The notes beneath the pieces were generated by a model, which worked only from the letters and a program-made list of their open reading frames with translations, did not search any database and was not told the origin of the DNA. Below are positions 1 through 11,267 of a DNA stretch of 64,000 nucleotides, piece by piece; position 1 is the stretch's first letter, and every line of letters begins with the position of its first letter. The DNA is from Diadema setosum (taxonomy: Eukaryota > Echinodermata > Echinoidea > Diadematoida > Diadematidae), in assembly GCA_033980235.1 (NCBI GenBank), contig CM067062.1:19454703-19518702 (forward strand). The letters run 5' to 3'. Position numbers and translations under genes: made by a program.

Positions 1-666
1 AGCCACGTCAGTGGTCATTTGCCTCAAAATATTCCTTTCATGTTTCGCAGGCATTCCTGCAAGTAGGGCCTATAGTGAAAGACATTATTTTTTTGTGTGT
101 GTGTGTGAAAACGCGAGCGCGCAGCTTAAAACACTGGATAAAAACATCAGACACCATACGTACAAAATGAGACCAAGACATGCGCAGACAACCAAGTTGC
201 ACACGTTAACACTCACACCTACAAACAAAAATGCACACACATGAGAACGTGTTCGCACGGTTTTACACAAGGACACCTTTATGTCCTACTAGTAAAATAC
301 ACGAACTCACTCTCGCGAATGCCATGACCTAGTAAAGGATATCGCCACGCGAGTTTTGCTTTTGAGTATAATGTTGTTGTACATGTGCGTGTCAAAGTAT
401 TTAATGGTAGGGCCTACATCTTATCTGGAGAACATAATAACTAACGAACCAGAAGCAAGGATTTCGATGCGTAGCGTCAATACGCAGCTCCGCACGAGCA
501 GATGCAGTACTCTTGAACAATAACGAGTGTAGGCCTCACAGTTCGTTATGACACAAACACCAGGCATATCAAGGCATATTACTTACTCGATTGTGAGTAA
601 ACACGAGAGCAAAATAATGAGGGGACATTTGGTATACAATGTCACAGATTTCAATTTGTCACTTAC
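1..666 (-). other. Intron following P2X exon 9/10 (continues beyond left end)
   Basis: The donor GTAAGT is read on the minus strand at 666-661, directly after the exon. I searched the remaining 660 bases for a continuation of TM2, such as a CD-VVLYF-like motif after an AG acceptor, and saw none. The end of TM2 and the cytoplasmic tail are therefore inferred to lie outside the window. Positions 85-115 hold a short TG repeat. Nothing else is recognisable. Confidence 0.7.
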
Positions 667-823
667 CAAGGATAGAAGTGCTACTCCGGATGCGAAGTTG
701 AGCATGAGCGGCACGATGTCGAATTTTCCCGCCACTCCGGTAATCTTGACTTGAAAGAGGATCCCGTAGGCTTTAGTCAGGTCTCGGTACTCCGTGCCGT
801 TGAGTCTGTAGAATTTCCCAAAT
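667..823 (-). CDS. P2X receptor exon 9+10 (lower ectodomain and start of TM2)
   Basis: This 157 bp exon has acceptor ...CCCAG at its high end and donor GTAAGT at 666-661. It starts in phase 2, where its first A completes the AG left by the previous exon as Arg, and it ends in phase 0. It reads RFGKFYR, then LNGTEY (an N-glycosylation sequon), then LTKAYGI, where the Lys matches the essential ATP-phosphate-binding Lys of P2X receptors. The family-typical GVAGKF follows, leading into the second membrane helix with NFASGVALLSL. In vertebrates these residues are split over two exons of about 94 and 66 bp (from memory); here they are continuous, so one intron is missing. The rest of TM2 must come from an exon outside the window. 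Confidence 0.93.
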
Positions 824-3800
824 CTGGGAAAAGTGAAACCTGATTCATTGGCTATTAGTGACGTAACTCGGTCCACACGTATCGAGCTTATAGTCAGCTT
901 TTGCAAGCATTAGCCATGGTGATGTTAATGTGCAATTCAAAGTGATTTTTCTTCTTTTCTGGTAAGCAAACGCATTCCACGTCTTGCGTCCATATTTGCC
1001 GACATTGAACAAAATGCTGGACATGCAGTCATGCTTAGCATTGCTTGATTCTTTTCGGAAATATCGCCATTAGATCAATCAAAAGCCAATCAGGTGATTT
1101 GTGTTCAAAACAAAAAATTAAGCTGAGACAATTTCTTTCGCATGATTATTATTTTTTTTTCCAAAATACAACACCACGGTGAGCAAGCCAATACGTGTGC
1201 ATTACGTCACTACAGCCACAATATTCTATGTGATAACATTATTGATAAGTATTATTATGTGTGCTATCATCGTCACGAATACACGTGTCCACACGAGTAG
1301 AGAAAGGGACCTGGAAAACATTCTAGATGAAACAAAAACAGTGATTAGATTACATTCAACATGGAAGAACAAGAAAAGGAGAGTGTTCTAAAAGAAACAG
1401 CATTCCGGTGAATACACATTCTTCGACTAAGTTGAACACAAACATTTTGCATGATAGAGTAACACGGAAGAAAGAAAAAAATGTGATTGTCTATTGTGCA
1501 AGGCAAACGTGCGCATGTCATGGGTTAGGATTTAACCTGTTTCTGCCCAGTTTAAGAGTATACTGGCGCAATTCATTACACTCATGGCAGGTTCACAACC
1601 TCTGAAAAAAAAACAAATAAAAAAACACTAGCGAAACATCTCGTGAAACCTTTTTTTTGTTGTTGTTTAATAGGATATATTATTTCCAATCATAGGTGCT
1701 GAATTATAATGACCGCTCCTGCATGTTTAACAAACAAAAAAGCGCGATCGATGATACATTAGACCTCCTATGATAGTGCGTGGAGTTATCTGATAAAAAG
1801 AAATTCAGTATACTCGCTTGTAAGGAAAAGTTTTTGTTAGATTTCGTGAGAAAGAAAATCTGTAAGCAATGTAATAAGATGTCTCGCGCATAAAAAAGAC
1901 AAAAAAAAAGAAAATAAAGAGAGCGAGAGAGTGACAGGGACAGAAAAAGGAATAAATCATGCATATTCCAAATGAAACATAAGCTAAATGGGGGCGCCCT
2001 TTTATCCCGTGACTCCATTATTATTATTTTATATATATATATATTTTTTTCGTTTATCCTTGACAAACACTTTAAAAATTCGATACTGGTATGTAGTATC
2101 ATGGTTTGCTTAATATGCTGAGATTTAAGAGTGAAATGAGGGTAGTGGAAGGGCGAAAGGGGGTTCGTCCATCTATAAAAAAAGGTGAATTTGCAATTGA
2201 CATAGGGGCACTACCTGGCTTGTTTCCCGCCGTCAAAGATGTATCCAAACGGACCTTGGAACGCATCACTGTTTGGGGAATGATTTTACAAGGCAATATT
2301 TAACAGTGTTTGGATAATATTATTGCGGATTGGTTTGGGAAATGGGCGCGTAAAACTATCACCGAAAATTGCATAAATGGGTGGGGAAAAGAAAAAAACT
2401 CTACATTCATATTTCGATTTCAAATTATGTACCCATTTGTATATTTTAAGTCCTATTCGGCTGCTTTTCAATAAGATTCATTAAGGCGTGGATAGATTTT
2501 CAGTGCATCAAGCGTAGGATATGAGTAAAAAACAATGTATTTTTTTTTTATCCCTGAAATGCATCCAAATACACGGTGAGCCATAAGTGGCTACAGCTCT
2601 GCACACAGTACCGTCAAACATTGTTATATATTGCCTCATCAGTTAGAAGCGCACATTTATTATAGCATATGTATCACGACTATCAATACTACCGTTCATA
2701 ATACAGAGGTGACAGAAGAATAAATTCTTATAGCTGCAAGGCTGCGGCAGAGTAATGTATCTGGCTCTCATTATTCATAGCAGCAACATTTACGTTTGAA
2801 TTTCATATTTCCTACCGAGCTGAGTTTGAGTTTGTAGCTTAAAGTAGATACTTTTTTGTACACTATTATTATAATAAAATAAATTTCTTTGGGCACCGAG
2901 TCCTACCGAAACATCAGTTTCAGTCAACTTTGAATAAAATGTCAAGTAAGATGAGAGACAAGATCATACATGAAATGTTCACTTTAATTTAAGATAACAA
3001 TAAAAAAAGATATAAATTGTCACAACGCGATAAGAAAGGTTCAAGTAATTTTCGTTTCTTTCTTACTCTTTCAACCAAAATTTACGAGATGAAAAGGCTT
3101 GTTAGGACATTATCAGTGATAGTGAAAACGCTTGCAGTAAAGTTAGGATGATAATGAAGTGCTGATACTAACGAAACAAGAGCATTGATATTTCCACCGT
3201 ATTGTCTATCAAACTTAAAATAAAGTCATAATGATACTTAAATATCCCTATCAGTCGGTGTATTGAAACAGACATTACTAGAAGGCACTTTTAGAATAAA
3301 TCAGATTGATAACCACTTATGAAACTTATGAGCTTGATAAAGCTTAGAATTTAAAAAAAAAATGGTTTCTTAAGACTTCATTATATATTCAAACTGATAT
3401 TGACGAAGAGTAACTTGTGTTATCGATGTTAATATCTTTATTGTGTTAGCATGCCATGTCGTATTTCCTACTAGTTGTTAGAATATAAATATTTCATTCA
3501 CGAGCTTGGAATAAATTGCTAGTGTTTAGCCTCTCTCCTGGGTTTAAGATATGAAATGTCGCAAAGTGCTTGGACAAAGAAAAAATCAAATGAAAGAACA
3601 CAAGGCTGAAAGCGTACTTGGACAAAGACCAGGAAATAGACAAAATAGGGGGAAAGATGGAACATACATTTTTTTCTTTGGTTTAGTTTTTCACCCAATT
3701 AACGTGAAAACAAAATTGTGGTTAGGCTTCCCACACCAGACATTAGTCAAAGATAACAATATGATCACAATATGCCGGTACCACTCCACAGATGCACTGA

Positions 3801-4213
3801 CTCACAGCACACAACGCAACGTCCGTATGGGATCGACTGAATTACACATTATATCTCAGTATCTTCTCTTACATCCATTGCCATGTGATGAAAAAAAAGC
3901 GTGAAGACAACTAATATGATTCTGGTTGACTCTAGAATGCATAATATACAGGCTGTTGCTGATCTTAATCACATAATTATGAGCTATTGCTCACATGACT
4001 TTAGAATTTGAATCACCTGATATTTCACATGGCAATGCCTGTGGCAAAGTCGTCTTAGCAACTCGAGAACTGGCGGACACAATATCTTATAAAGGCTCGC
4101 AAAGATAATGGCAACAGTTTTCATCTAAAAGCCCTCATCTCCTCACTTTCTCTCCGTCGCTCACACTCCTTCCAACCTCCTACAAAAAGAGGAACATGTA
4201 AATATCATATTAC
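824..4213 (-). other. P2X intron 8 (3390 bp)
   Basis: The intron has a GTAATA donor and a CCCAG acceptor on the minus strand. It is AT-rich. ORFs inside it, such as those near 1704-2102 and 3551-3904, show no recognisable domain and have low-complexity composition. No repeat element could be named. Confidence 0.85.
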
Positions 4214-4344
4214 CTGAAATTAAAGCCGCCAGCGATCTTGGCGTTTTGTTCGTCGGCTCGTACAAAGCGGTAATTGGGTAAACAGAGACTGTAGCTGAGG
4301 TCCAGGTTACAGTTCCATTGAATGTCGATCGTTATTACCCCGCC
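4214..4344 (-). CDS. P2X receptor exon 8 (ectodomain, NFR motif)
   Basis: This 131 bp exon has acceptor CTTCAG and donor GTAATA, starts in phase 0 and ends in phase 2. The translation begins GGVITIDIQWNCNLDLSYS and continues SLCLPNYRFVR, ending GGFNFR across the junction. The GG-I-I-WxCxLD block with Cys 9 and Cys 10 (NCN and SLC), followed by NFR, is diagnostic of P2X. The Asn-Phe-Arg residues contact ATP in known structures. Vertebrate exon 8 is slightly longer, about 137 bp from memory. Confidence 0.95.
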
Positions 4345-4424
4345 CTGAAGATGAGCGGAGAAAAAAGAGATCAAGTGTGAAAAAAGTGGTAAAGAAGGTT
4401 ACATGGACCACATTTCCCGCCCGC

Positions 4425-4470
4425 AGGAGGAGGAGGAGGGGGAGGAGCGCGGGGGGGGGGGGGGGGGGAG
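4425..4470. repeat. (AGG)n and G18 homopurine tract
   Basis: Positions 4425-4449 are AGG/GGA units, and 4451-4468 is an uninterrupted G run. In the gene's sense (minus) strand this becomes a C18 plus CCT pyrimidine block about 80-125 nt upstream of exon 8. The proline-rich ORFs that overlap it are by-products. Confidence 0.9.
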
Positions 4471-4990
4471 AAGGGGATTATGGGATGAGGAGGGATACCC
4501 CTTATTGCAAATCGGGGCTCCAGGCAGGGAGCAAAGGGAGAATCTGACAGGCGATATTCTGAGGGGAGGTGACGGGATGTCGAGGAGAGATCGAAGGAGA
4601 GATGAAGGTAACAGGGAACGCAAGACATCATTAAAATCAGCAGTAGATATGAAAGCACTATATGAACATAATACAAGAAGCCGAATTTGTGATTAACAAA
4701 AGCGATGCAACGACTTAAGTTGCACGAGAGATCTAGTTTATGATTGATTCTCGCTTTGTCTGGTTTCATTCATTTCAGTCTTCGTAAAAATGACAACAAA
4801 ATAATAACAGATATTTATATATGTACATTCAAACATAGATAATAAAGTATACTAGTAGTTACAAAAGTCAAATACATATCAAACATAATTATGACATCAT
4901 TCATTAATAAATGAATAAACTTCTAAACAGAGAAAAGTACATGAGGATGGCCTTTGTAGTATACCCAACCCTAGAATAGAATAATGATTA

Positions 4991-5004
4991 AACACACACA
5001 TACA

Positions 5005-5045
<41 letters not shown>

Positions 5046-5060
5046 ACCCACATACATACA
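4991..5060. repeat. (CA)n microsatellite
   Basis: Alternating CA units with a few TACA interruptions. In the sense transcript of intron 7 this reads as (UG)n, complementary to the (CA)n made from the two TG tracts at 5311 and 5978. Confidence 0.95.
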
Positions 5061-5173
5061 TATACTACTGATATCTATACTGTATATCATGTATATCCAT
5101 ACATACATATGCACTGGAGAACTGCTGAAAGTGAAGTAATGTTACCTTTTATATGTTCCATATACAAATAGAT

Positions 5174-5285
5174 ATACAGTCAAACTTGCTTCTGTTTATA
5201 GCGGCCACCTGCCTCCTACAGCCATTAAAAGAAATTCTCCCCGAGAGAAAAACCCATAGACTATTGTCTACAGCGGTTAATATTA
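5174..5285. mobile_element. Possible degraded DNA-transposon/MITE fragment (TACAGTCAAAC end)
   Basis: TACAGTCAAAC at 5174 is followed by a TATAGCGGCCACC-like segment and ends near CTACAGCGGTTA. I recall TACAGTCAAACC with nearby GCGGCCAC as a common terminal motif of inverted-repeat elements in marine invertebrate genomes. No clean inverted terminus or target duplication is visible, so this is tentative. Confidence 0.3.
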
Positions 5286-5309
5286 TTATGTTCGATATAA
5301 ATATTATAA

Positions 5310-5310
<1 letters not shown>

Positions 5311-5353
<43 letters not shown>
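5311..5353. repeat. (TG)n microsatellite
   Basis: About 21 perfect TG units inside P2X intron 7, read as (CA)n in the sense transcript. Confidence 0.95.
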
Positions 5354-5355
<2 letters not shown>

Positions 5356-5973
5356 ATGATCTTAAACACAGTACAGAAGAAAAAGATTATTTCCGCGCTC
5401 AGTACATCATGAGCCAGATTGCACGGTTATGTCACGTTGTGTAAAGTCAGCCAATGACAAATATCGTTCAAATCATATTTTTTATCATCAATTTTCTATA
5501 AATATGACGAGGTTGGTCAAAAGATTATTTTAGGATATTATAATCTTGCAGGAAACTTGTCAAGGACCAGATTGCGCTTTCTTCTTTCAACAAATGAGAA
5601 GACACAGGATGTGGTTGAAATACTTTGGCCACGGATTCAAGAACAAGAACAGCAAACAACCTTGTTAACATAGAAAACACAGCATTTCGTGACACAAATT
5701 AGCGAATAGCTCAGCCGAGCAATGGTTTTGATAAACAATGCCAATCCATGTGACTCCGTGACAGCTTCGGCGATTTACATTAGGAGCTTTTTATTCTTCC
5801 GCTTCCATATTGTTCCTGGCGATCACGTGACAATATCTCTCATGAGATTTCGCTCAGGCGTCTTCAAGTTGGCGCCATATTTTGTGTCAGCAGATTAGAG
5901 GCCAAGATTCACTTACGGTTCATTCCGCGTTTATCAATAATGGCCACGCAGAAAATAGTTGCCTTTCGAAACT

Positions 5974-5977
<4 letters not shown>

Positions 5978-6011
<34 letters not shown>

Positions 6012-6040
6012 TGTATGTGTGGATGTGTCTGTGTGTGTGT
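5978..6040. repeat. (TG)n microsatellite near exon 7
   Basis: TG/GTGTATG units. In the minus-strand transcript it is a CA-rich tract about 195-260 nt downstream of the exon 7 donor. Confidence 0.93.
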
Positions 6041-6185
6041 TTGTAGTGCATGTCGCCTGTATTAATGAAAATAATTTATCAGGTTCAAGGTTAGATACAA
6101 AATTATATTGGAAACATTACTATACGGCGCAAATCAGACATTTACGGTTTCATTTCAACAATAGTCACCTAGAACAATTAAACAA

Positions 6186-6208
6186 ACAGACAGACAGACA
6201 GACAGACC
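6186..6208. repeat. (CAGA)n / sense (GTCT)n short tandem repeat
   Basis: About five to six CAGA units. On the sense strand this is a pyrimidine-rich GTCT repeat only about 28-50 nt downstream of the exon 7 donor. Confidence 0.9.
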
Positions 6209-6235
6209 ATGATGAGATGGTTGCACGTAACTCAC

Positions 6236-6377
6236 TTTAATCGCCATCTGTGAAAACGTCTGCCCAGCTTCCTCCAATATTGTCCCTAACCTGAAGATTG
6301 GACATAGAGGGTCGGTCTTGCGATTATACCGACACGATCGGAGGTACATCTTGTCTGTCGTGTCCAGTATATTTCTC
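6236..6377 (-). CDS. P2X receptor exon 7 (ectodomain, Cys 7-8)
   Basis: This 142 bp exon has acceptor TTTAG and donor GTGAGT. Its first G completes the AA left by exon 6 as Lys, and it ends in phase 0 after MAIK. It reads RNILDTTDKMYLRSC, then KTDPLCPIFRLGTI, then EEAGQTFSQMAIK. The RNIL start, the Cys pair RSC/PLC, the CPIFRLG block and A-G-x-F-x-x-M-A are all typical of the family. The length equals that of vertebrate exon 7 (142 bp, from memory). Confidence 0.96.
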
Positions 6378-6748
6378 CTAAAGTGAGGAATACAGGAGAA
6401 CATATCAGACTGTTTGTTTATAACAGCATAATGATAATAATGGATTTATTTTACATGGATAGTCTCTCGGGTGTTATCATGCTGTTTCCCTTTTCTCGAG
6501 AAAATCGTAGCTTCTCCGCGGGTGCTGTGGAAGTATCGAACTTTTATAGAGAAAAATTACTATTATAAATTATCAAACACCTTTGTAGAGAGAACATCAT
6601 TCGATCAAACAGACAGGCGATCGAGGGTCCATCAGAATTGGTCAGAAAACAAGCAACGGGAAAGGCATGGAATAAGAAGCTTTACATGTTACCAACTATG
6701 GTGGCACTGGCCACTGCCACAAAATTTCTTTGTAACTACTATACTCAC
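6378..6748 (-). other. P2X intron 6 (371 bp)
   Basis: This is the shortest intron in the window, with donor GTGAGT and acceptor TTTAG on the minus strand. Nothing else is recognisable in it. Confidence 0.9.
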
Positions 6749-6835
6749 TTTTCAAATCTGAATTTTGGAAATGTTATTGAATTCTTGATGAGCACTGTGA
6801 AGTTCTCCGCCTCCGCCAGGATTGCTTCTTTCGAT
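6749..6835 (-). CDS. P2X receptor exon 6 (NFT motif)
   Basis: This 87 bp exon has acceptor CTTACAG at 6841-6836 and donor GTGAGT at 6748-6743. Its first A completes a Leu codon with the CT left by exon 5. It reads SKEAILAEAENFTVLIKNS and then ITFPKFRFEK. AENFT-x-x-IKNSIxFPKF is a hallmark P2X block. The Phe-Thr pair lies in the ATP pocket in known structures, and NFT is also an N-glycosylation sequon. Vertebrate exon 6 is about 81 bp (from memory). Confidence 0.96.
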
Positions 6836-6905
6836 CTGTAAGAAAGAAAAAAGGTTGATAGTGAAAATGGTATGCATATGAGGGCCTTTTGCTGTTCTGT
6901 TGGGA

Positions 6906-6965
<60 letters not shown>

Positions 6966-6966
6966 C
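6906..6966. repeat. (CAA)n trinucleotide repeat
   Basis: About 20 perfect CAA units. On the sense strand it is (TTG)n lying 71-131 nt upstream of the exon 6 acceptor. It generates poly-Gln, poly-Thr, poly-Cys and poly-Leu open frames on both strands, none of them believable as genes. Confidence 0.97.
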
Positions 6967-7820
6967 TTCTGAATGGTATATCCAAAACAGACATGATAGA
7001 CGAGCCAACAATCACGTGTGCAGATCAAACGCGGACACAAAACGTAATTACAGTATTGGGAACAGATATTACAATTTTACGAATCATTGATGGATTACTC
7101 TTTAAGATCTAATCGGCATGTTACTCAATACGTAGAGGTAACGTTGAACGCAGTGAAGATAATTATGAATAAAATTGCAATCATAGTTACGATCAAAAAG
7201 GGATAAAAAAGGAAACGAAAACTCCCCTTGCAATTAGAAAAAAAAAGTTTTAGCTGTTCTGCACAGCAATATATAAAGCCTTAGTTTTCATATTTGTTGG
7301 TCGCTGAGTAAAACAAAAAACAATTTGGTTAGAAATCTAAGTCGCACATCCTGTTATAGAATATCTTATATACCTAGTCACCTTAACCAAGATGGCGTCT
7401 GTCTCTTGAAAAACAACAAAAAAAAAAACCCTCCGTCTCCCCACTTTGGTGCGAAGATCCCGGGAGAATTTGATAAATGCGGCCTTCACGTAAGATTGGA
7501 GGGAGCAGAAGGCATCTCTTGAAATTGGATTCATTCTGAAAATAATATCATGGTGGACCGTATGTCAGTCGAAAAGAGTCAAAATTCCACCCTGCAGGTG
7601 TGTCCAGGTGTAATGCAGTGATTCTTGCTTCTAAAATCAGGCAATCGCCTCGTTACACCTTTTTGGTGCACAAAACAATTAACGAATTCATCTATCAAAA
7701 ATGACATCCAGAGATGCAAATCTTGAGAAACCACTATTTAATGGATATAATTCAAACGCTAAACATTTTCAAAAACAACGCAAAGGTTCTATACAATGAC
7801 TATTTTCTTGAGGGATTGTG

Positions 7821-7997
7821 TACTGTATAAGCTGTTATTTTCGCGTGGAGATATTTTCGCGAATGAGGAGGTCACAGAAATTTTCGCGAGATATTGTTTT
7901 CGCGAATTGACACCGACGCACTATTCGCATGGCGACTTTTCCGTGTTGTTAAATTCGCGAAAATTAGACCCTCGCGAAAATGACAGCTTATACAGTA
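7821..7997. mobile_element. MITE-like element with TACTGTATAAGCTGT termini
   Basis: The left end TACTGTATAAGCTGT (7821-7835) is repeated inverted at 7983-7997. The inverted match extends inward through ATTTTCGCG with one difference. The interior has six or more TTTTCGCG/CGCGAAAA words. The length of about 177 bp, the terminal inverted repeats and the lack of coding capacity fit a non-autonomous DNA element. No target-site duplication could be fixed. Confidence 0.8.
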
Positions 7998-9941
7998 TAC
8001 TAGTAACTTTAAAATACTTTTATTTGTCATCTATTTTCCGTCATCATAATAAAAATGGCAGACATGTATGTTGGTAAACAAAGGTATAACTCGCCATGTC
8101 GAATGGCAATTTGATACCAACCCCCAGGAGAGAGGTGCTAAATCGATCGCTGACTTACGTCAACCTATGCACCATCTTTGAAATACATGTACCTATAATC
8201 CGTATCACACTCTCCATTAACCGCACATCTAAAAGGCTCGGATTCAGAAATGCACTGGTAATCAACATCTTCCCTTTAGAAGACACATCAGAACCTGACA
8301 TTTCTCCTTCATATAATTATCTTTTTTTTTTCAACAATTTTAAAGACACAATGGAGTGCAGAGAGCTGGTGACGATTGTGGACTAGTATCTATCATGTAA
8401 ATTTTGAGAGTGAGTTAATTGGTGTTGTTTTCTAGTTGAAGATCAGATATGCATGTGAACGCTTTGTGACACTGTGATCTCAATCAGTCAACCTTTCCAT
8501 TTCAGCAAGTTACATCAACGTGTTGTGTCACACTGTGGCATGGTATCCAAGTGAATAACTATACGTTATCGAGCGGAAAAGCAGTGTTTATTCCCTTTAA
8601 TTTTTGTTTGCTTATTTATTACATTTTATATGCATTCTTCTATATAAAGCCTTTAATATTTCAAAAGAAAAAAGATTCGTACAGTTCTTGTTTGCTGTCT
8701 CTTGGCTTTGTATAATGTTTTTGCTTTAGGAAAACTGTCCTTTTGTATTCTTGTCTTGTTGGTGACGAAATAAAACATGAACGCCTAAGCGACTCGCTGT
8801 ATACGACTTTACTTTTTTTTTTTTTTTGCTGTCAAAACAGTTTCATCAATGCTAAGTGCATCATTAACAGTAATCAATGATGTTTTAAGACTATTGTGAC
8901 CATGAAAAATATAAGGAGACTGCAGCGCAAGACGAGTCTCAACGATGGTGATGCCAAATATATTTTATATCCCACCTCTCAAGGGCGAGGCAGAGACCTA
9001 TAACAGCTTGTTTTGAAAATAGTCATGGTCATGAGCGCTTGTTTTCTCTTTTCATTTCCCAGTGTTTGCTTTTAAATGCTGTTGGTTGTTACGTAACAAT
9101 GCCGTCTCTAACTCTATCACAGGGATATCATTTCTCTTGGACCGCTAGTAACGAAACAAAAAGAAAAGATATTGATTAATTGTGCGATGTCTTGATAAAG
9201 GTCTGCTTCGAAAGTGACTGTTGTGTCAATATTGGACAGAGCAAGCGCCCGAAGACACGAAACTAATTGAAAAGATGTCCGGCAAAATGACCTCATTACT
9301 ATAGCGAAGAATCACATGTGCGGGAAAAACAACCGATTCAGCATTCACCCACGTGGCTGCTAGTGATAGCTCACAACATAAGAAAACAGAAATGAAATAA
9401 ATATGATATATTATAGTCAATGTTCTTCTTGAGGAAAAAAATGTAAAAATCCTGTTAAAGTGGAAATGGGCATAGAGCTTAAGTGATACTTATTTTCTTG
9501 AAGCAACACAGTCGGCTTGAACATGAGCTTTACAGTATGATGGAACAACTTATTATAGCATTTACAGCTTTGCTTTATCTGGTTTGACAGAAAGACTCGT
9601 AGGTATTTTAAACTAGCCCGTCGGGAACGAATTTATACAATCTCGGAACGGTCCATCCAACTGGGGGCGCTTTGCAATGCAAGAGATTTATTCTACTGTC
9701 TCATGTCAGCGAAACACTGAGGCACAGTAAAATGGGCTTGCAGCATAAAACTTCCCTCGGAATCTATGACCGCTCCTCGGACCACTCGTACTTGTTTTAC
9801 TTTGCTTTGCCATGTTAACAACATAGCACGTACTTAAAAAACTAGGGGAGTATGTATAGTTTGACATTTCGGCATGGGCAACTTCATAACACGATGCCAC
9901 CATATCGTTTGCACAGCACACACAGACAGATGGACACACAA

Positions 9942-9972
9942 ACGCACACACACACACACACACACACACACC
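9942..9972. repeat. (CA)n microsatellite
   Basis: About 14 CA units in P2X intron 5. Confidence 0.95.
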
Positions 9973-11248
9973 TTAGCATTGCTGAACGAACTCGTAATAG
10001 AGACATACACGAGCGATTTCTTCCTGCTTTCCTCGTCATATACCCATGGGGGGGGGGGGTATACCTCCTAACCCAAGGAAGAAAAAAAAGGGAGGACATT
10101 TGAAAGCGACGCATTCATGACGACAGAGTTTGAAATTGCATCGGAGTGACATTGAGGATGTTTCATTTCAAACAGGTCGAGCTTATTGGATGCCCGCCCG
10201 AACTAAATGCAAAATTATGAAACTATTCTCAACGAAATGACGATTGTATTTGTCACGAATTTAAGGTGGGAAAGCTATTCCTCCTCCTCAATTATTCCTG
10301 TCTGTCCCATAATGCCAGGGAAGAGAATTTGCCTGCCTCTCCCGCCAAAAAACAAAAACAAAACAAAACAAAAAAATCTGGAGGGCAAACTCGGGACAAG
10401 AGGCTAGCAAATTACTTTGCGATATTCGGCAGGAATGACTGAATGTAGTTTAGGGAGAGTGGGTTGGCTTATTGCTTTGCCATGGCAACGGGAAAACGAA
10501 TCAGCAGAGGCGGGAAGGGAGAGTATCATTATATAGGTATCCGTACAGTGTTGGAGGTTGTGGCCTTATAATGAGGAATGTGATGATGAAATCTGCTGTC
10601 CGTAGGAAGGCAGACCTTAGGTTGGAACTCCATGTACTCACACAGTCTTTGTTCAGCAAACAACGTTATTTCGTTCTCGTTTTTTGTGGACAAGTTTAGT
10701 TTCCATGTTTTTCTCTTTGTTGAATTACGAATATGACTGCATAGATAAAGATATGGCAAGGGCGGAGTAACCTTCTAACAATAAAAGATATTTATTTATT
10801 TTTTCCGTGGCGAAAAACTATCACTACTACTCTTAAGTTGAATCAATCTGCGCCGACAAAATTTTACTTGGATGTAGTTTACACATCCTCTAATTTATTT
10901 GTAAATGATATATCGCATGATTAGATAAGTATCCACGACAACACGAATTTTGATAGATGAAACATTTCAAATGTTTCAGAATAGTGCCATTCGAAATTCG
11001 AAAAAAATATTGTCATCTATTTTGATAGCGGAATAACGGAAATTATGCAGACAAAGACTTTGTTTTATACACTGAGATGCGAAAAAACAAACAAACAAAC
11101 TAAATAAGGGAAATGGGAAAATGGCATAATTCTTTCATGAATCATCGTGAAGTGAATTGAATCTCATGTCATGAAAGGTTTGAAAATAATGCCAGGCAGA
11201 AATGTCTTTGCCAATGATCAGATGGTGCTTTGTGGTTTGGATTATTGT

Positions 11249-11267
11249 CCCCCCCCCCCCCCCCCCC
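11249..11267. repeat. C19 homopolymer run
   Basis: Uninterrupted cytosines. In the sense (minus) transcript it is a G run. Its length is likely uncertain because of sequencing or assembly limits. Confidence 0.9.

Larger units (their letters stand above)
4345..6235 (-). other. P2X intron 7 (1891 bp), rich in simple repeats
   Basis: The intron has a GTGAGT donor at 6235-6230 and a CTTCAG acceptor. It holds a C-rich/CCT tract (sense strand) just upstream of exon 8, one CA tract and two TG tracts on the plus strand, and a GTCT repeat close to the donor. No coding potential beyond low complexity. Confidence 0.85.

Noticed and set aside
4371..4769. Proline-rich minus-strand open frames
   Set aside because: They are caused by the G18/AGG tract and lie within P2X intron 7. 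No domain or splice support.
6745..7112. Poly-Gln/Thr/Val/Cys/Leu open frames on both strands
   Set aside because: They are translations of the (CAA)n microsatellite. Only the last ~29 codons of the minus frame (exon 6) are real.
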